Source of the DNA: Marinomonas pontica
GTDB taxonomy: Bacteria > Pseudomonadota > Gammaproteobacteria > Pseudomonadales > Marinomonadaceae
Reading direction: 5' to 3'
DNA: 61,611 nucleotides
NCBI RefSeq assembly: GCF_026191375.1
Contig: NZ_JAODTL010000025.1
Span: 1-61,611, forward strand
The translations under genes were made by a program, and so were the position numbers. Every line of letters begins with the position of its first letter. Position 1 is the first letter of the stretch. Under the pieces are notes generated by a model, which did no database searches, was not told the DNA's origin, and was given only the letters and a program-made list of their open reading frames with translations. Positions 16,554 to 24,849 of the stretch are shown here, piece after piece.

Positions 16554-18944
16554 ATGGGTGTTGTACTTTCTAAGTCACTTTTTTTTAAGCAGGCAGTTTT
16601 AACCTTAGCACTCGCGATTGTTTTAAGTTTGGTTACCAGTGGCATTCAATTTGTTGATGGCATTCAAAATCAAAAAACACAAATCAATCAAGATTTCGAA
16701 GAGCTATTGGCCGTTGTTGAAAAACCTCTGTCCGGAGCGGTGTTCCGCTTGGATGTGGCTTTTGCACAACAGCAAATCGACAGCTTATTGTTTAATCCGA
16801 CGATTGCGCACCTAGAGGTTCGAGATGAATCTGGGGAACTGTTTGTCGAAGCCAGTGCAGGGCAGCGTAATTTCGCGTTATCGAGTAAGATTGCCGAATA
16901 TTTTTTATCTGACTTACAAACCTACGACCGTGCGTTGCATTTAGAGAGCCCTGTTTTCGATGCTGGGCATTTATTGGTCTGGCCAGAAAAACGGTATTTG
17001 CTCGATAAAATTTTCAAAGAGCAGCTTTCCATTCTGATCTATAACGTATTTAAAGACCTTTTACTCGCTTCGTTAATCTCCCTCGTATTTTACTATTTGG
17101 TTACTTACCCTCTTAAGCGTTTAACTGAGTCGTTATCGACCGTTGGCCATAATCAGGACATTCCTCTTCCTAAGTCGTTTCATCGTTATCACCAGTCTGA
17201 TGAATTGGGGAATTTACATTCGACGTTTTCATCCTTATGGAAAAAACTCAACACGGCGTTAAGTGATCTTGAACGCAGTGACAGTCACACTAAGGCCATG
17301 ATAGAGCACGCTGCCGATGGTATTTTGTTGCTGGATGAAAACAACCAGATCTCCTTGATGAACACCGCTGCAGAACGCATGTTAAAAAATCGCAGTGACA
17401 TGTTGCAATCGCATTCTTTGGAAACCTTGCATACTGCCTCGTCGTGGCCGGTGTTTTATGAGGTTTTAATCGGGTTGAAATTAAATGAACCCGTAACGGT
17501 TGAGACCACTTATCGTATACAAGGCATCGAATTGCCTGTTGAAATACGGCTGGCGAAATACCGAGTACAAGACAAAATAGAAACACTTTTACTGATTCGA
17601 GATGTGTCTGAACGAAAAGAAGCCGAAGCGCACATTCATCGTTTGGCCTATTACGATACCGTGACAGGGTTGCCTAACCGACAATATTTGGCCAATAAAT
17701 TGGGCGATACACTAAAGAGCAAGGTGCGGCATTCACATTATTCGGCCGTGGTATTTATGGATCTTGACCGCTTTAAAACCATCAATGATTCGCTTGGCCA
17801 CAATGTGGGGGATTTATTATTAAAATGTGTCGCGAAACAGTTGTCTTCTCTGGTTGAAGATAATGTGGTTTTTGCCAGAATGGGCGGAGACGAATTTGCC
17901 TTTTTACTGACGCATATTGGTCACAATAAAGAGCTGGTAGAACGAGCCATTAATGGGTTTGCTGAAAGTGTTATGTACGCCTGCCAACAGGTGAAAACCG
18001 CCGGTCATCATGAAGTTCACATTACCGCCAGCTTAGGTGCTACGATTTTTAATGGCCAAGAAGGCTCAGTCGAAGCAATCTTGAAACAAGCAGATTCCGC
18101 GCTATACCGAGCGAAAGAATCTGGGCGAAATACGTTTGCGTTGTATAAGCCAGAAATGCAAGCGGTGTCTGATGCGCGTCTTGAAATGGAAAAAGCCCTT
18201 CACCACGCGACAGAGTTCAAATTGTTTGAATTGTATTATCAGCCACAAACGAACGATAAAAATCAGTTAATCGGTGCAGAGGCGCTGATTCGTTGGAAAG
18301 ACGAGCAAAAAGGTTTTATCTCGCCAGCTACCTTTATCCCGGTGGCGGAAGAAATTGGCCTGATTGTAGAAATCGGGCATTGGGTTCTGAATGAAGCCTT
18401 GTCTCAAGTGGCGATTTGGTTAAAAGAAGGCAAGTGGGACCTTTCATGGCGAATGTCGATTAACGTCAGCCCTATTCAGTTTCAACAAGCAAGCTTTTTG
18501 CCGATGCTAAAAACTCAGCTGGAGAAACACGGTGTGCCAGCCCGTTGTGTTGATCTGGAAATCACGGAAAACATGCTGCTCAATGACCTTACTTCCTCCC
18601 TAGAAAAAATGAATGCTATTAAAGCCATGGGCATTCACCTTTCGATAGACGACTTCGGCACAGGTTATTCCTCTTTGAAATATTTAAAATCCTTGCCCAT
18701 AGATCGATTGAAAATTGACCAGTCTTTTGTCCGTGATTTACTCACAGATAAGAGTGATGAGGCCATCGTACATGCGGTTATTGCTATGGCAAAGGCACTG
18801 AAAATAAGTGTCTTGGCAGAAGGGGTTGAAACGCTGTCTCATTACGATAGATTGCGAGAAATAGACTGCTTTTATTATCAGGGCTACTATTTTGGCCATC
18901 CTTTGCCACCCAAAGAGTTTATTGCTGAGTTTGTTCACGATTGA
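16554..18944 (+). CDS. Membrane PAS-GGDEF-EAL c-di-GMP protein
   Basis: 796 residues: TM1 (about 10-30), a periplasmic region to about 160, TM2 (about 170-190), HAMP-like linker, a PAS domain (about 245-355, HAADGILLLDENNQISLMN), then GGDEF and EAL domains. GGDEF motif at 444-448 is intact, EAL at 576-578 (EALIRW), with NVSPIQFQ, DDFGTGYSSL, KIDQSFV and AEGVET present, so both cyclase and phosphodiesterase could be active. The RxxD inhibitory site is missing (VEDN). ATG at 16554 has only a weak GCGAG upstream. The two 16-bp direct repeats upstream are candidate oxygen- or cAMP-responsive sites. Confidence 0.92.
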   Translation: MGVVLSKSLFFKQAVLTLALAIVLSLVTSGIQFVDGIQNQKTQINQDFEELLAVVEKPLSGAVFRLDVAFAQQQIDSLLFNPTIAHLEVRDESGELFVEASAGQRNFALSSKIAEYFLSDLQTYDRALHLESPVFDAGHLLVWPEKRYLLDKIFKEQLSILIYNVFKDLLLASLISLVFYYLVTYPLKRLTESLSTVGHNQDIPLPKSFHRYHQSDELGNLHSTFSSLWKKLNTALSDLERSDSHTKAMIEHAADGILLLDENNQISLMNTAAERMLKNRSDMLQSHSLETLHTASSWPVFYEVLIGLKLNEPVTVETTYRIQGIELPVEIRLAKYRVQDKIETLLLIRDVSERKEAEAHIHRLAYYDTVTGLPNRQYLANKLGDTLKSKVRHSHYSAVVFMDLDRFKTINDSLGHNVGDLLLKCVAKQLSSLVEDNVVFARMGGDEFAFLLTHIGHNKELVERAINGFAESVMYACQQVKTAGHHEVHITASLGATIFNGQEGSVEAILKQADSALYRAKESGRNTFALYKPEMQAVSDARLEMEKALHHATEFKLFELYYQPQTNDKNQLIGAEALIRWKDEQKGFISPATFIPVAEEIGLIVEIGHWVLNEALSQVAIWLKEGKWDLSWRMSINVSPIQFQQASFLPMLKTQLEKHGVPARCVDLEITENMLLNDLTSSLEKMNAIKAMGIHLSIDDFGTGYSSLKYLKSLPIDRLKIDQSFVRDLLTDKSDEAIVHAVIAMAKALKISVLAEGVETLSHYDRLREIDCFYYQGYYFGHPLPPKEFIAEFVHD

Positions 18945-19013
18945 ACCTCATAGACTGCCGTTTTGTAGCGTAGTATTACCGAATAAATTTATATTTAACG
19001 TTAAGGGCAAGCT

Positions 19014-20575
19014 ATGGATTTTCTGTCTTCATTAGCGACATTGACCATCCATTGGGGTGCGTTGCTGTTCGTTTTTTTGCTGTTTGTCGCGGTGGTCACC
19101 GTTGCCGTTATGTACTGGGTGGATACGCATCAAACGGTTCATACCATAAGACGAAACTACCCAGTGGTTGGTCGCTTTCGTTATCTGTTTGAGCATCTGG
19201 GTGAGTTTTTTCGGCAATATTTTTTCGCAATGGATCGAGAGGAACGACCGTTTGATCGCGCAGAGCGTTCTTGGGCTTATCGTGCTGCGAAGAAGGTCGA
19301 TACGACCATTGCGTTTGGATCAACGCGTTCCCTCGAAACCCCTGGTGATATCTTCTTTTTAAACTGCGCTTTTCCTACGTTAGACGAAGACGCTGCCCAA
19401 CCGAAAGAAATTTGCATAGGTGAATTTACGGCCAAAACGCCTTATAGAACACGTTCTGTGGTGAATATTTCAGGCATGAGTTTTGGAGCATTATCGAAGC
19501 CCGCGGTGCAAGCGTTATCCAAGGGGGCCCGTAAAGCGGGTATCTGGATGAACACGGGCGAAGGCGGACTGTCTCCTTATCACTTAGAGGGTGGCTGTGA
19601 TCTGGTTTTTCAAATAGGCACCGCGAAATACGGAGTTCGTAATCACGAAGGCCAATTGGACGACGCTAAATTGCTGAGTCTAGCTGAACACCAAAACGTT
19701 CGCATGTTTGAGATTAAAATGAGCCAAGGTGCGAAACCAGGCAAGGGGGGATGCTGCCGGGCACAAAGGTAACGGAAGAGATAGCGCACACTCGGGGGAT
19801 TCCTGTTGGTCAAGATTCTATTAGCCCTAACGGCCATACTGACATTAAATCGATCGATGATTTGTTAAACATGGTTTATCGTGTTCGTCAGGTTACCTCG
19901 AAACCTGTTGGCTTTAAAATGGTGGTAGGGGATCTGAGTTTTTTCGAAACCTTGTGTGAGTTGATACACAAAAAAGGCATCGATTACTGCCCGGATTTTA
20001 TCACGATTGACAGTTCTGATGGTGGAACGGGGGCCGCGCCTCAACCCTTGATGGACTATGTTGGTATGCATTTGCGTGAAAGCTTGCCGACGGTGGTGAA
20101 CATCATCACTTCTTATGGTTTGCGTCGTTACATCAAAATTATTGCGTCTGGTAAGCTGATTGTTCCGGGCAAAGCGGCGTGGGCATTGAGCGCTGGAGCG
20201 GACTTTGTGGTGACGGCCAGAGGGTTTTTATTTTCACTGGGTTGTATTCAAGCATTGCAGTGTAACAAAAATACCTGTCCAACCGGTATTACGACCCACA
20301 ACCCTGAACTGCAACGGGGTCTGGTAGCGACAGAAAAGTCAGAACGAGTAGCGAACTACGCCGCTGAGCTGTTGCATGGGATAGGAATGATTGCGCATTC
20401 GTGCGGTGTCAAAGAGCCGAGAGAGTTGACTCGATCTCATGTTCGCATCATAGAAAACCAAAGTCGATCTCAACTATTTTCGCAAGCGAATCCTATACCC
20501 AATGTAAGGCCCGAATACATTAAAATGACAGGATTTCAGGATAAAGCGATTACCACGGAAGAGCGCCTGCAATAA
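19014..20575 (+). CDS. FMN-binding glutamate-synthase-like protein, frameshifted at 19745-19750
   Basis: N-terminal TM helix (about residues 12-34), then a domain like the central FMN-binding TIM barrel of the glutamate synthase large subunit (GltB2): NISGMSFGALSKPAVQALS, NTGEGGLSPYHLEGG, KMSQGAKPGKGG, then in the second part GTKVTEEIAHTRGI, FITIDSSDGGTGAAP and the Fe-S-cluster cysteines CIQALQCNKNTCPTGI. Stand-alone members have no established substrate. The first frame ends at 19772; the rest lies in the -1 frame. One extra G in G6 (19745-19750) joins KPGKGG to MLPGTKV as in relatives. About 520 residues after repair, normal length. Confidence 0.85.
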
Positions 20576-20612
20576 TGGGTTTGATTGGCCATTTCTTTGT
20601 CTAATGCTAACT

Positions 20613-20647
20613 ATATCGCCCTATTGAAAGGGGCGATATTTACTTTT
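20613..20647 (+). terminator. Probable terminator after the FMN-binding protein gene
   Basis: 9-bp stem ATATCGCCC / GGGCGATAT with a 9-nt loop; the following tract TTTACTTTTA is only moderately T-rich. Confidence 0.6.
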
Positions 20648-20697
20648 ACTCTGTGTGCTGTATTTTTTAACTTCCACTTTTTTCATTAGAGGCGCGT

Positions 20698-21111
20698 ATG
20701 TCGGCTTTGTTTCACTATGCTTTTCATGTTTCTTCACTTGCAGAAACGCGTGATTTCTACACGAATGTTTTGGGATGTACTGAAGGCAGAAGCACGGACA
20801 CTTGGATTGACTTTGACTTTTACGGACATCAATTGTCGTTGCATCTTGGTGAACCAAGTCCCACAAAAAATACAGGTCGAGTGGGTGAGCATCTTGTGCC
20901 TATGCCGCATTTCGGTTTGATTTTGGCTTTGGAAGAATGGCAAAAAGTCGCCAAACGCTTAACCGTAGCGAATGTTGCCTTTGATCTTGAGCCGAGCGTT
21001 CGATTCGAAGGCTTGCCAGGGGAACAGTGGACATTGTTCTTTAAAGACCCAAGTGGCAATGCTATTGAGTTAAAAGGGTTTAAAGATCTGGCGCAGGTGT
21101 ATGCGAAATGA
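20698..21111 (+). CDS. Glyoxalase/VOC-family protein
   Basis: 137-residue vicinal-oxygen-chelate protein: FHYAFHVSSLAETRDFYTNVLG at the start, IDFDFYGHQLSLHL in the middle and FFKDPSGNAIELKGF at the end supply the His, His and Glu positions of a metal site. Substrate unknown. Its last codons overlap the start of the next gene (ATGA at 21108-21111), so it forms a translationally coupled pair with a GhrA-type dehydrogenase, and glyoxylate/2-oxoaldehyde metabolism is a reasonable guess. Confidence 0.85.
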   Translation: MSALFHYAFHVSSLAETRDFYTNVLGCTEGRSTDTWIDFDFYGHQLSLHLGEPSPTKNTGRVGEHLVPMPHFGLILALEEWQKVAKRLTVANVAFDLEPSVRFEGLPGEQWTLFFKDPSGNAIELKGFKDLAQVYAK

Positions 21112-22043
21112 TTCCTTTTGTGAGTCGAAGCAGCGCGACGGAGCAGGCCGTTTGGATTGAGTCGCTTTCAAAAGCGATGCCATCAGAACATATTGTGCCT
21201 TTTTCCGATCTCACTCCTGAACAAAAACAACAGTGTGATATTGCCATTGTGGCGAATCCTGACCCTCAGGATTTAATGGCCTTGCCTGCTTTGAAATGGG
21301 TTCACAGTGTGTGGGCTGGGGTTGAACGTATGGTAAATGAGTTGTCTTCGCCTCATTTTGCTATTGTAAGGTTGATTGACCCTAATCTTGCTCGCACTAT
21401 GTCAGAAGCCGTGTTGGCTTGGACATTGTTTCTGCACAGGGACATGCCAACCTATGCCAAACAGCAAGCTCAGCATCAGTGGAGTTCGTTGCCAATGGTG
21501 TTTCCTAAGGAGCGACGAATAGGGATCCTAGGATTAGGTGAACTTGGGCGCGTCAGTGCGAGTCGATTGGTTGAAAATGGTTTTACTGTGGCGGGTTGGA
21601 GTCGCCGTCAGAAACACATAGAAGGGGTTGAATGCTGGTGTGGCGATGAAGGGTTGGTCTCATTATTAAGCCAAAGTGATATCATCGTCTGCTTATTGCC
21701 GTTAACCCCAGAGACAAAAGGGTTGTTAAACCGTGAGACGTTGTCGCATTTGCCTGTCGGGTCGAGTCTTATTAACTTTGCCAGAGGGGCCATCATTGAC
21801 GATGATGCGTTGTTATTACAACTTGATCGCGCGGCGGTATCGCACGCCGTATTGGATGTTTTTATGCATGAGCCTTTGCCCAAGGATCATCCCTATTGGT
21901 CACATCCATCGGTGAGTGTGCTTCCGCATATTTCTGCTCCCACACACCCTGAAAGCGCGAGTGCTATCGTGGCGAAGAACATAGAAAATTACCGATTGAC
22001 GGCAGAAATGCCGATGTTAGTGGATCCGATATTGGGTTACTAA
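21108..22043 (+). CDS. ghrA: D-2-hydroxyacid dehydrogenase, glyoxylate/hydroxypyruvate reductase A type
   Basis: NAD(P)H-dependent reduction of 2-oxoacids such as glyoxylate and hydroxypyruvate in the cytosol. 311 residues, family length. Rossmann motif GILGLGELGRVSASRL, then WSRRQKH, suggesting NADPH preference from the arginines after the turn. INFARGAIIDDDALL (catalytic Arg), DVFMHEPLP (Glu) and LPHISAPTHPES (His) are all present. Overlaps the VOC gene by 4 bp; the CHMI gene follows after 56 bp. Confidence 0.88.
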   Translation: MIPFVSRSSATEQAVWIESLSKAMPSEHIVPFSDLTPEQKQQCDIAIVANPDPQDLMALPALKWVHSVWAGVERMVNELSSPHFAIVRLIDPNLARTMSEAVLAWTLFLHRDMPTYAKQQAQHQWSSLPMVFPKERRIGILGLGELGRVSASRLVENGFTVAGWSRRQKHIEGVECWCGDEGLVSLLSQSDIIVCLLPLTPETKGLLNRETLSHLPVGSSLINFARGAIIDDDALLLQLDRAAVSHAVLDVFMHEPLPKDHPYWSHPSVSVLPHISAPTHPESASAIVAKNIENYRLTAEMPMLVDPILGY

Positions 22044-22099
22044 TAGAACAGATTCGTGTTTAAAAATCATCCAATAAATCTAAAAAATGGAGCCTGAAT

Positions 22100-22450
22100 A
22101 TGCCGCATTGTATCGTAGAATACAGTCAAAATTTAGAACAAGAAGTTCCCCCAGCGGATTTATTAGAAGCCGTAAAAGAAGCGTGTATAGCCTCGACACT
22201 CTTTTCTGTAGAAGACATTAAACTGCGCAGCTTTCCCTACAAAAGCTTTTTGACGGCTGGCAAGGAAGATGCGTTTGTGCACGTTATTCTTCGCATGCTA
22301 TCTGGTCGATCGTTAGAGCAAAGAAAACAGCTTTCTCATTTGGTGCTAGAAGCATTAACACAATTTTCATTAAAGGATGTTAGCTTTTCAGTTGAAGTGT
22401 GTGAAATGGAAAGCGATACCTATGTGAAAAAGGTCGTTTTGTCTCAATAA
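22100..22450 (+). CDS. 5-carboxymethyl-2-hydroxymuconate delta-isomerase family protein
   Basis: 116-residue tautomerase-superfamily protein. PHCIVEYSQNLEQE begins with the catalytic Pro after Met removal, and the KAFPYKSFLTAGKEDAFVHVILRMLSGRS-like middle region is typical of CHMI (HpcD). In other bacteria CHMI isomerises an intermediate of homoprotocatechuate degradation, but none of the other pathway genes are here, so a different 2-oxoacid tautomerase role is possible. AATGGAGCC precedes the ATG. Confidence 0.85.
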   Translation: MPHCIVEYSQNLEQEVPPADLLEAVKEACIASTLFSVEDIKLRSFPYKSFLTAGKEDAFVHVILRMLSGRSLEQRKQLSHLVLEALTQFSLKDVSFSVEVCEMESDTYVKKVVLSQ

Positions 22451-22485
22451 AAGGCATCGTGTCTTGCCGACCAGGATAAATATCA

Positions 22486-23463
22486 ATGAAAAGCATTGTG
22501 TGCTCGTTATTACTCGTTCCAAGTTTTTTGTGGGCACAAGTCGAATTGACTGGTGATGCTGAGCCATCTTTGAGTACGACGGTGTTACCAGAAGATTTGG
22601 ACACGCCGTATTCGCCAGAAGAGCCTGACGTTCCTGAGTCAATTGCCCAGCGCGCCAAAGAAGCAAATGGGCTTTTTCAACAGCGAGAAAATCGAGAAAC
22701 GGCCACGGTGAGCAATCCGTTTGTGCTGACGCCGCATAAGCCAAACTATTTCTTGCCCATCGCTTACACGTCTAATCCAAATGACCGCGCTTTCTTGGGG
22801 GATCAGGCGGATTCCGAGACCTTAGACTCTGTGGAGTTTAAGTTTCAGCTAAGTGTGAAGTTTCCGGTCGCCTATGATGTGGTGGGACGAAACAGCAGTT
22901 TGTGGTTCGCCTACACGCAGCAAGCTTATTGGCAGGCCTACAATGGCACTATTTCCGCGCCATTTCGTGATACCAATCATGAGCCAGAAGCCTTTATCGT
23001 TACCAAACCCAAAAAAGGCTTTCTTGGTATTAAACCCAATTACGTATCGTATGGCTTTAATCACCAATCGAATGGCCAATCGGGTGATTTGTCGCGTTCA
23101 TGGAACCGGTTTTATGTGGATTTCATGTTTGAACGCGGTGACACGGCATTTTCATTTAAACCTTGGTATCGAATTCCTGAAAGCGCTAAGGTCGATGACA
23201 ATCCTAATATTGAAGACTATTACGGTTATGGTGAATTCAACCTGATTCACGTTATTGATGATTACACAGTGGATATTATGCTTCGAAACAATCTGAAGTC
23301 GTCAGGAAATAGAGGTGCGGTTCAGGTCGGGTTTACGTTTCCTCTGTGGGGCAAAACGCGTGGCTATGTTCAATACTTTAATGGTTACGGGCAATCCTTA
23401 TTAGATTACAACCACCAAACTCAGTCTTTGGGGGTTGGCATAATGCTGACAAACTGGTTGTAG
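22486..23463 (+). CDS. pldA: Outer-membrane phospholipase A (OMPLA)
   Basis: 12-stranded outer-membrane beta-barrel lipase that hydrolyses phospholipids misplaced in the outer leaflet, calcium-dependent and active as a dimer. 325 residues with a signal peptide (SIVCSLLLVPSFLWA). The catalytic triad region is unmistakable: YGFNHQSNGQSG (His and Ser) and LSRSWNRFYVDFMFE (Asn). The C-terminus ends in an aromatic/hydrophobic strand (GVGIMLTNWL), slightly unlike the usual terminal Phe. An acidic linker of about 60 residues (EPSLSTTVLPEDLDTPYS...) precedes the barrel. No Pho box precedes it. Confidence 0.93.
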   Translation: MKSIVCSLLLVPSFLWAQVELTGDAEPSLSTTVLPEDLDTPYSPEEPDVPESIAQRAKEANGLFQQRENRETATVSNPFVLTPHKPNYFLPIAYTSNPNDRAFLGDQADSETLDSVEFKFQLSVKFPVAYDVVGRNSSLWFAYTQQAYWQAYNGTISAPFRDTNHEPEAFIVTKPKKGFLGIKPNYVSYGFNHQSNGQSGDLSRSWNRFYVDFMFERGDTAFSFKPWYRIPESAKVDDNPNIEDYYGYGEFNLIHVIDDYTVDIMLRNNLKSSGNRGAVQVGFTFPLWGKTRGYVQYFNGYGQSLLDYNHQTQSLGVGIMLTNWL

Positions 23464-23494
23464 TCCTGCCAGTAAAAACCGGAATGAAAGACTA

Positions 23495-23523
23495 TTGTCA
23501 TTTAATTGTAGCGGTTACGTCAT
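23495..23523 (+). promoter_or_regulatory. Pho-box array upstream of the duplicated lipoprotein gene
   Basis: Three repeats with exact 11-bp period: TTGTCAT (23495), TTGTAGC (23506), ACGTCAT (23517). The first and third keep GTCAT; the middle is degenerate. It lies 47 bp upstream of the ATG at 23570. Weaker than the phoX and PAP2 sites but with the same phasing. Confidence 0.6.
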
Positions 23524-23569
23524 TTTTAGCTCTTAAGGTGGATAGAAATCAAACCTAGGAGTGAAAGCG

Positions 23570-24139
23570 ATGAAGTTAAAAACCTTACCTATTGCTACCA
23601 GTTTAGTCGCCTTGACACTATTAACCGCGTGCGGAGAAATGGTGAAAAAAGATGAGACTCAACCGGCTGCTGAACGTGTTTCACTGAATAACGAAGACTT
23701 ATACGAAGTGCACCACGATGGCCGTATTTACATCTTTGATGACCGCGCGGTTTATGAAAGCTTCCTTCAAGTGGGTGAAACGACTTTCCGTAATGTTCAC
23801 ATAGGTGAAGGGCCAAAGGGTGAAACCATTGTCTTTGGCTTAACAAACGAAGACAAAAAGAAAGTGTCGGGCATTGCTTCAATTGATATGTACAAAGGTC
23901 AATTGAAAGGTGCTGATGATTTTTATGGCGAAATGCGTATGGATGGCCGCATTTATGTGTTTGGTTCCCTAATGGAAATGAACGAAGCTCGCACGGTCGG
24001 TGAAGTACCTCTACGTTATACCGATATTGGTTCTGGTCCAAAAGGCGAAACCGTTGTGTATGCTTTGAACAGCAGCAACAAAAAAATGAAGCCTGAGGCT
24101 ATGATTGAGTTATTTCATAAAATGAACAACATGAAATAA
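23570..24139 (+). CDS. Unknown lipoprotein with two copies of a ~60-residue repeat
   Basis: 189 residues from the ATG at 23570 (AGGAG 8 nt upstream; the GTG at 23561 overlaps that site). Lipobox LLTACGE, so an envelope lipoprotein. The mature part is an internal duplication: DGRIYIFDDRAVYESF ... IGEGPKGETIVFGLT and DGRIYVFGSLMEMNEA ... IGSGPKGETVVYALN. The HDGRIYIF...F pattern faintly recalls YHS-type domains. I do not recognise a named family. The upstream Pho-box array and its position 194 bp before the PAP2-glycosyltransferase operon suggest a phosphate-starvation envelope protein. Terminator follows. Confidence 0.75.
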   Translation: MKLKTLPIATSLVALTLLTACGEMVKKDETQPAAERVSLNNEDLYEVHHDGRIYIFDDRAVYESFLQVGETTFRNVHIGEGPKGETIVFGLTNEDKKKVSGIASIDMYKGQLKGADDFYGEMRMDGRIYVFGSLMEMNEARTVGEVPLRYTDIGSGPKGETVVYALNSSNKKMKPEAMIELFHKMNNMK

Positions 24140-24155
24140 CCTAGTAGTACTTCAT

Positions 24156-24189
24156 AAAAAATACCCCGCATGTGTCGGGGTATTTTTTT
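24156..24189 (+). terminator. Intrinsic terminator of the duplicated lipoprotein gene
   Basis: Perfect 12-bp stem AAAAATACCCCG / CGGGGTATTTTT with a 7-nt loop and a T tract. Confidence 0.9.
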
Positions 24190-24245
24190 GTTCTTTTTAA
24201 ACTCACCAAAGCGCTATTTAAACTCAAGAAATAGTGAGAGATGGT

Positions 24246-24274
24246 CTGTCATTAAGTTGTCATCTCAGTGCCAC
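24246..24274 (+). promoter_or_regulatory. Pho box upstream of the PAP2-glycosyltransferase operon
   Basis: CTGTCAT (24246-24252), 4 nt, TTGTCAT (24257-24263), 4 nt, GTGCCAC (24268-24274). The first two repeats give 13 of 14 matches to the Pho-box consensus with exact phasing; the third is degenerate. It lies 60-88 bp upstream of the PAP2 start. The -10 is not clear. Confidence 0.78.
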
Positions 24275-24333
24275 GGAACGGACATTTTACTGGTCTATGT
24301 TGAAAGTAAGATAAAACCAGTGAGGTGATAAGT

Positions 24334-24849
24334 ATGAACATACTTCAAAATATCCACGCGGTGGATGTACAGACTTTTTCTTGGTGTATGGCTCGAAAAC
24401 ATCGAGTCTTGTTAACGCGAATTGGGCGCGCTGTTTCATTTTCGGCTGATGGGCCGTTGTATGTGGCGGTGGCTTTGTTGTTTTGGTTCACCGGTTACAA
24501 AGTGCTGGTGCTTGTCATGGTGGTGGGGTTTCTACTCGAGCGCCTTGTGTATCTTGTATTGAAAAAAGGTTTCAAGCGAAATCGTCCTGCCGATGCGCTG
24601 GATAATTTCAGCAGTTTTATCATCCCATCTGATCAATTTTCCTTTCCCTCTGGGCACACGTCAGGGGCATTTTTTATGGCCTATTGTTTGTCCGAATGGT
24701 TTCCAAGCATGAACATTATGCTGTATTTCTGGGCCGCAAATGTGGGCTTGTCTCGTGTTTTTCTGGGCGTACATTTTCCGACGGATACGGTGATTGGTGC
24801 CTTGTTAGGCAGCGCGTGTGCTGCGTTGGCAATAGGAGTGTTGGTATGA
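24334..24849 (+). CDS. PAP2-family membrane lipid phosphatase
   Basis: 171-residue integral membrane phosphatase. The three PAP2 signature motifs are intact: KKGFKRNRP, FPSGHTSG and SRVFLGVHFPTD, with about four or five hydrophobic segments. Family members dephosphorylate phosphatidate, phosphatidylglycerol phosphate or undecaprenyl pyrophosphate. The ATG at 24334 is preferred over the GTG at 24325 because GAGGTGAT precedes it. It overlaps the next gene by ATGA, so phosphatase and glycosyltransferase are co-translated, and the unit is preceded by a Pho box. This suggests production of diacylglycerol as acceptor for the glycosyltransferase under phosphate limitation (inference). Confidence 0.88.
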   Translation: MNILQNIHAVDVQTFSWCMARKHRVLLTRIGRAVSFSADGPLYVAVALLFWFTGYKVLVLVMVVGFLLERLVYLVLKKGFKRNRPADALDNFSSFIIPSDQFSFPSGHTSGAFFMAYCLSEWFPSMNIMLYFWAANVGLSRVFLGVHFPTDTVIGALLGSACAALAIGVLV

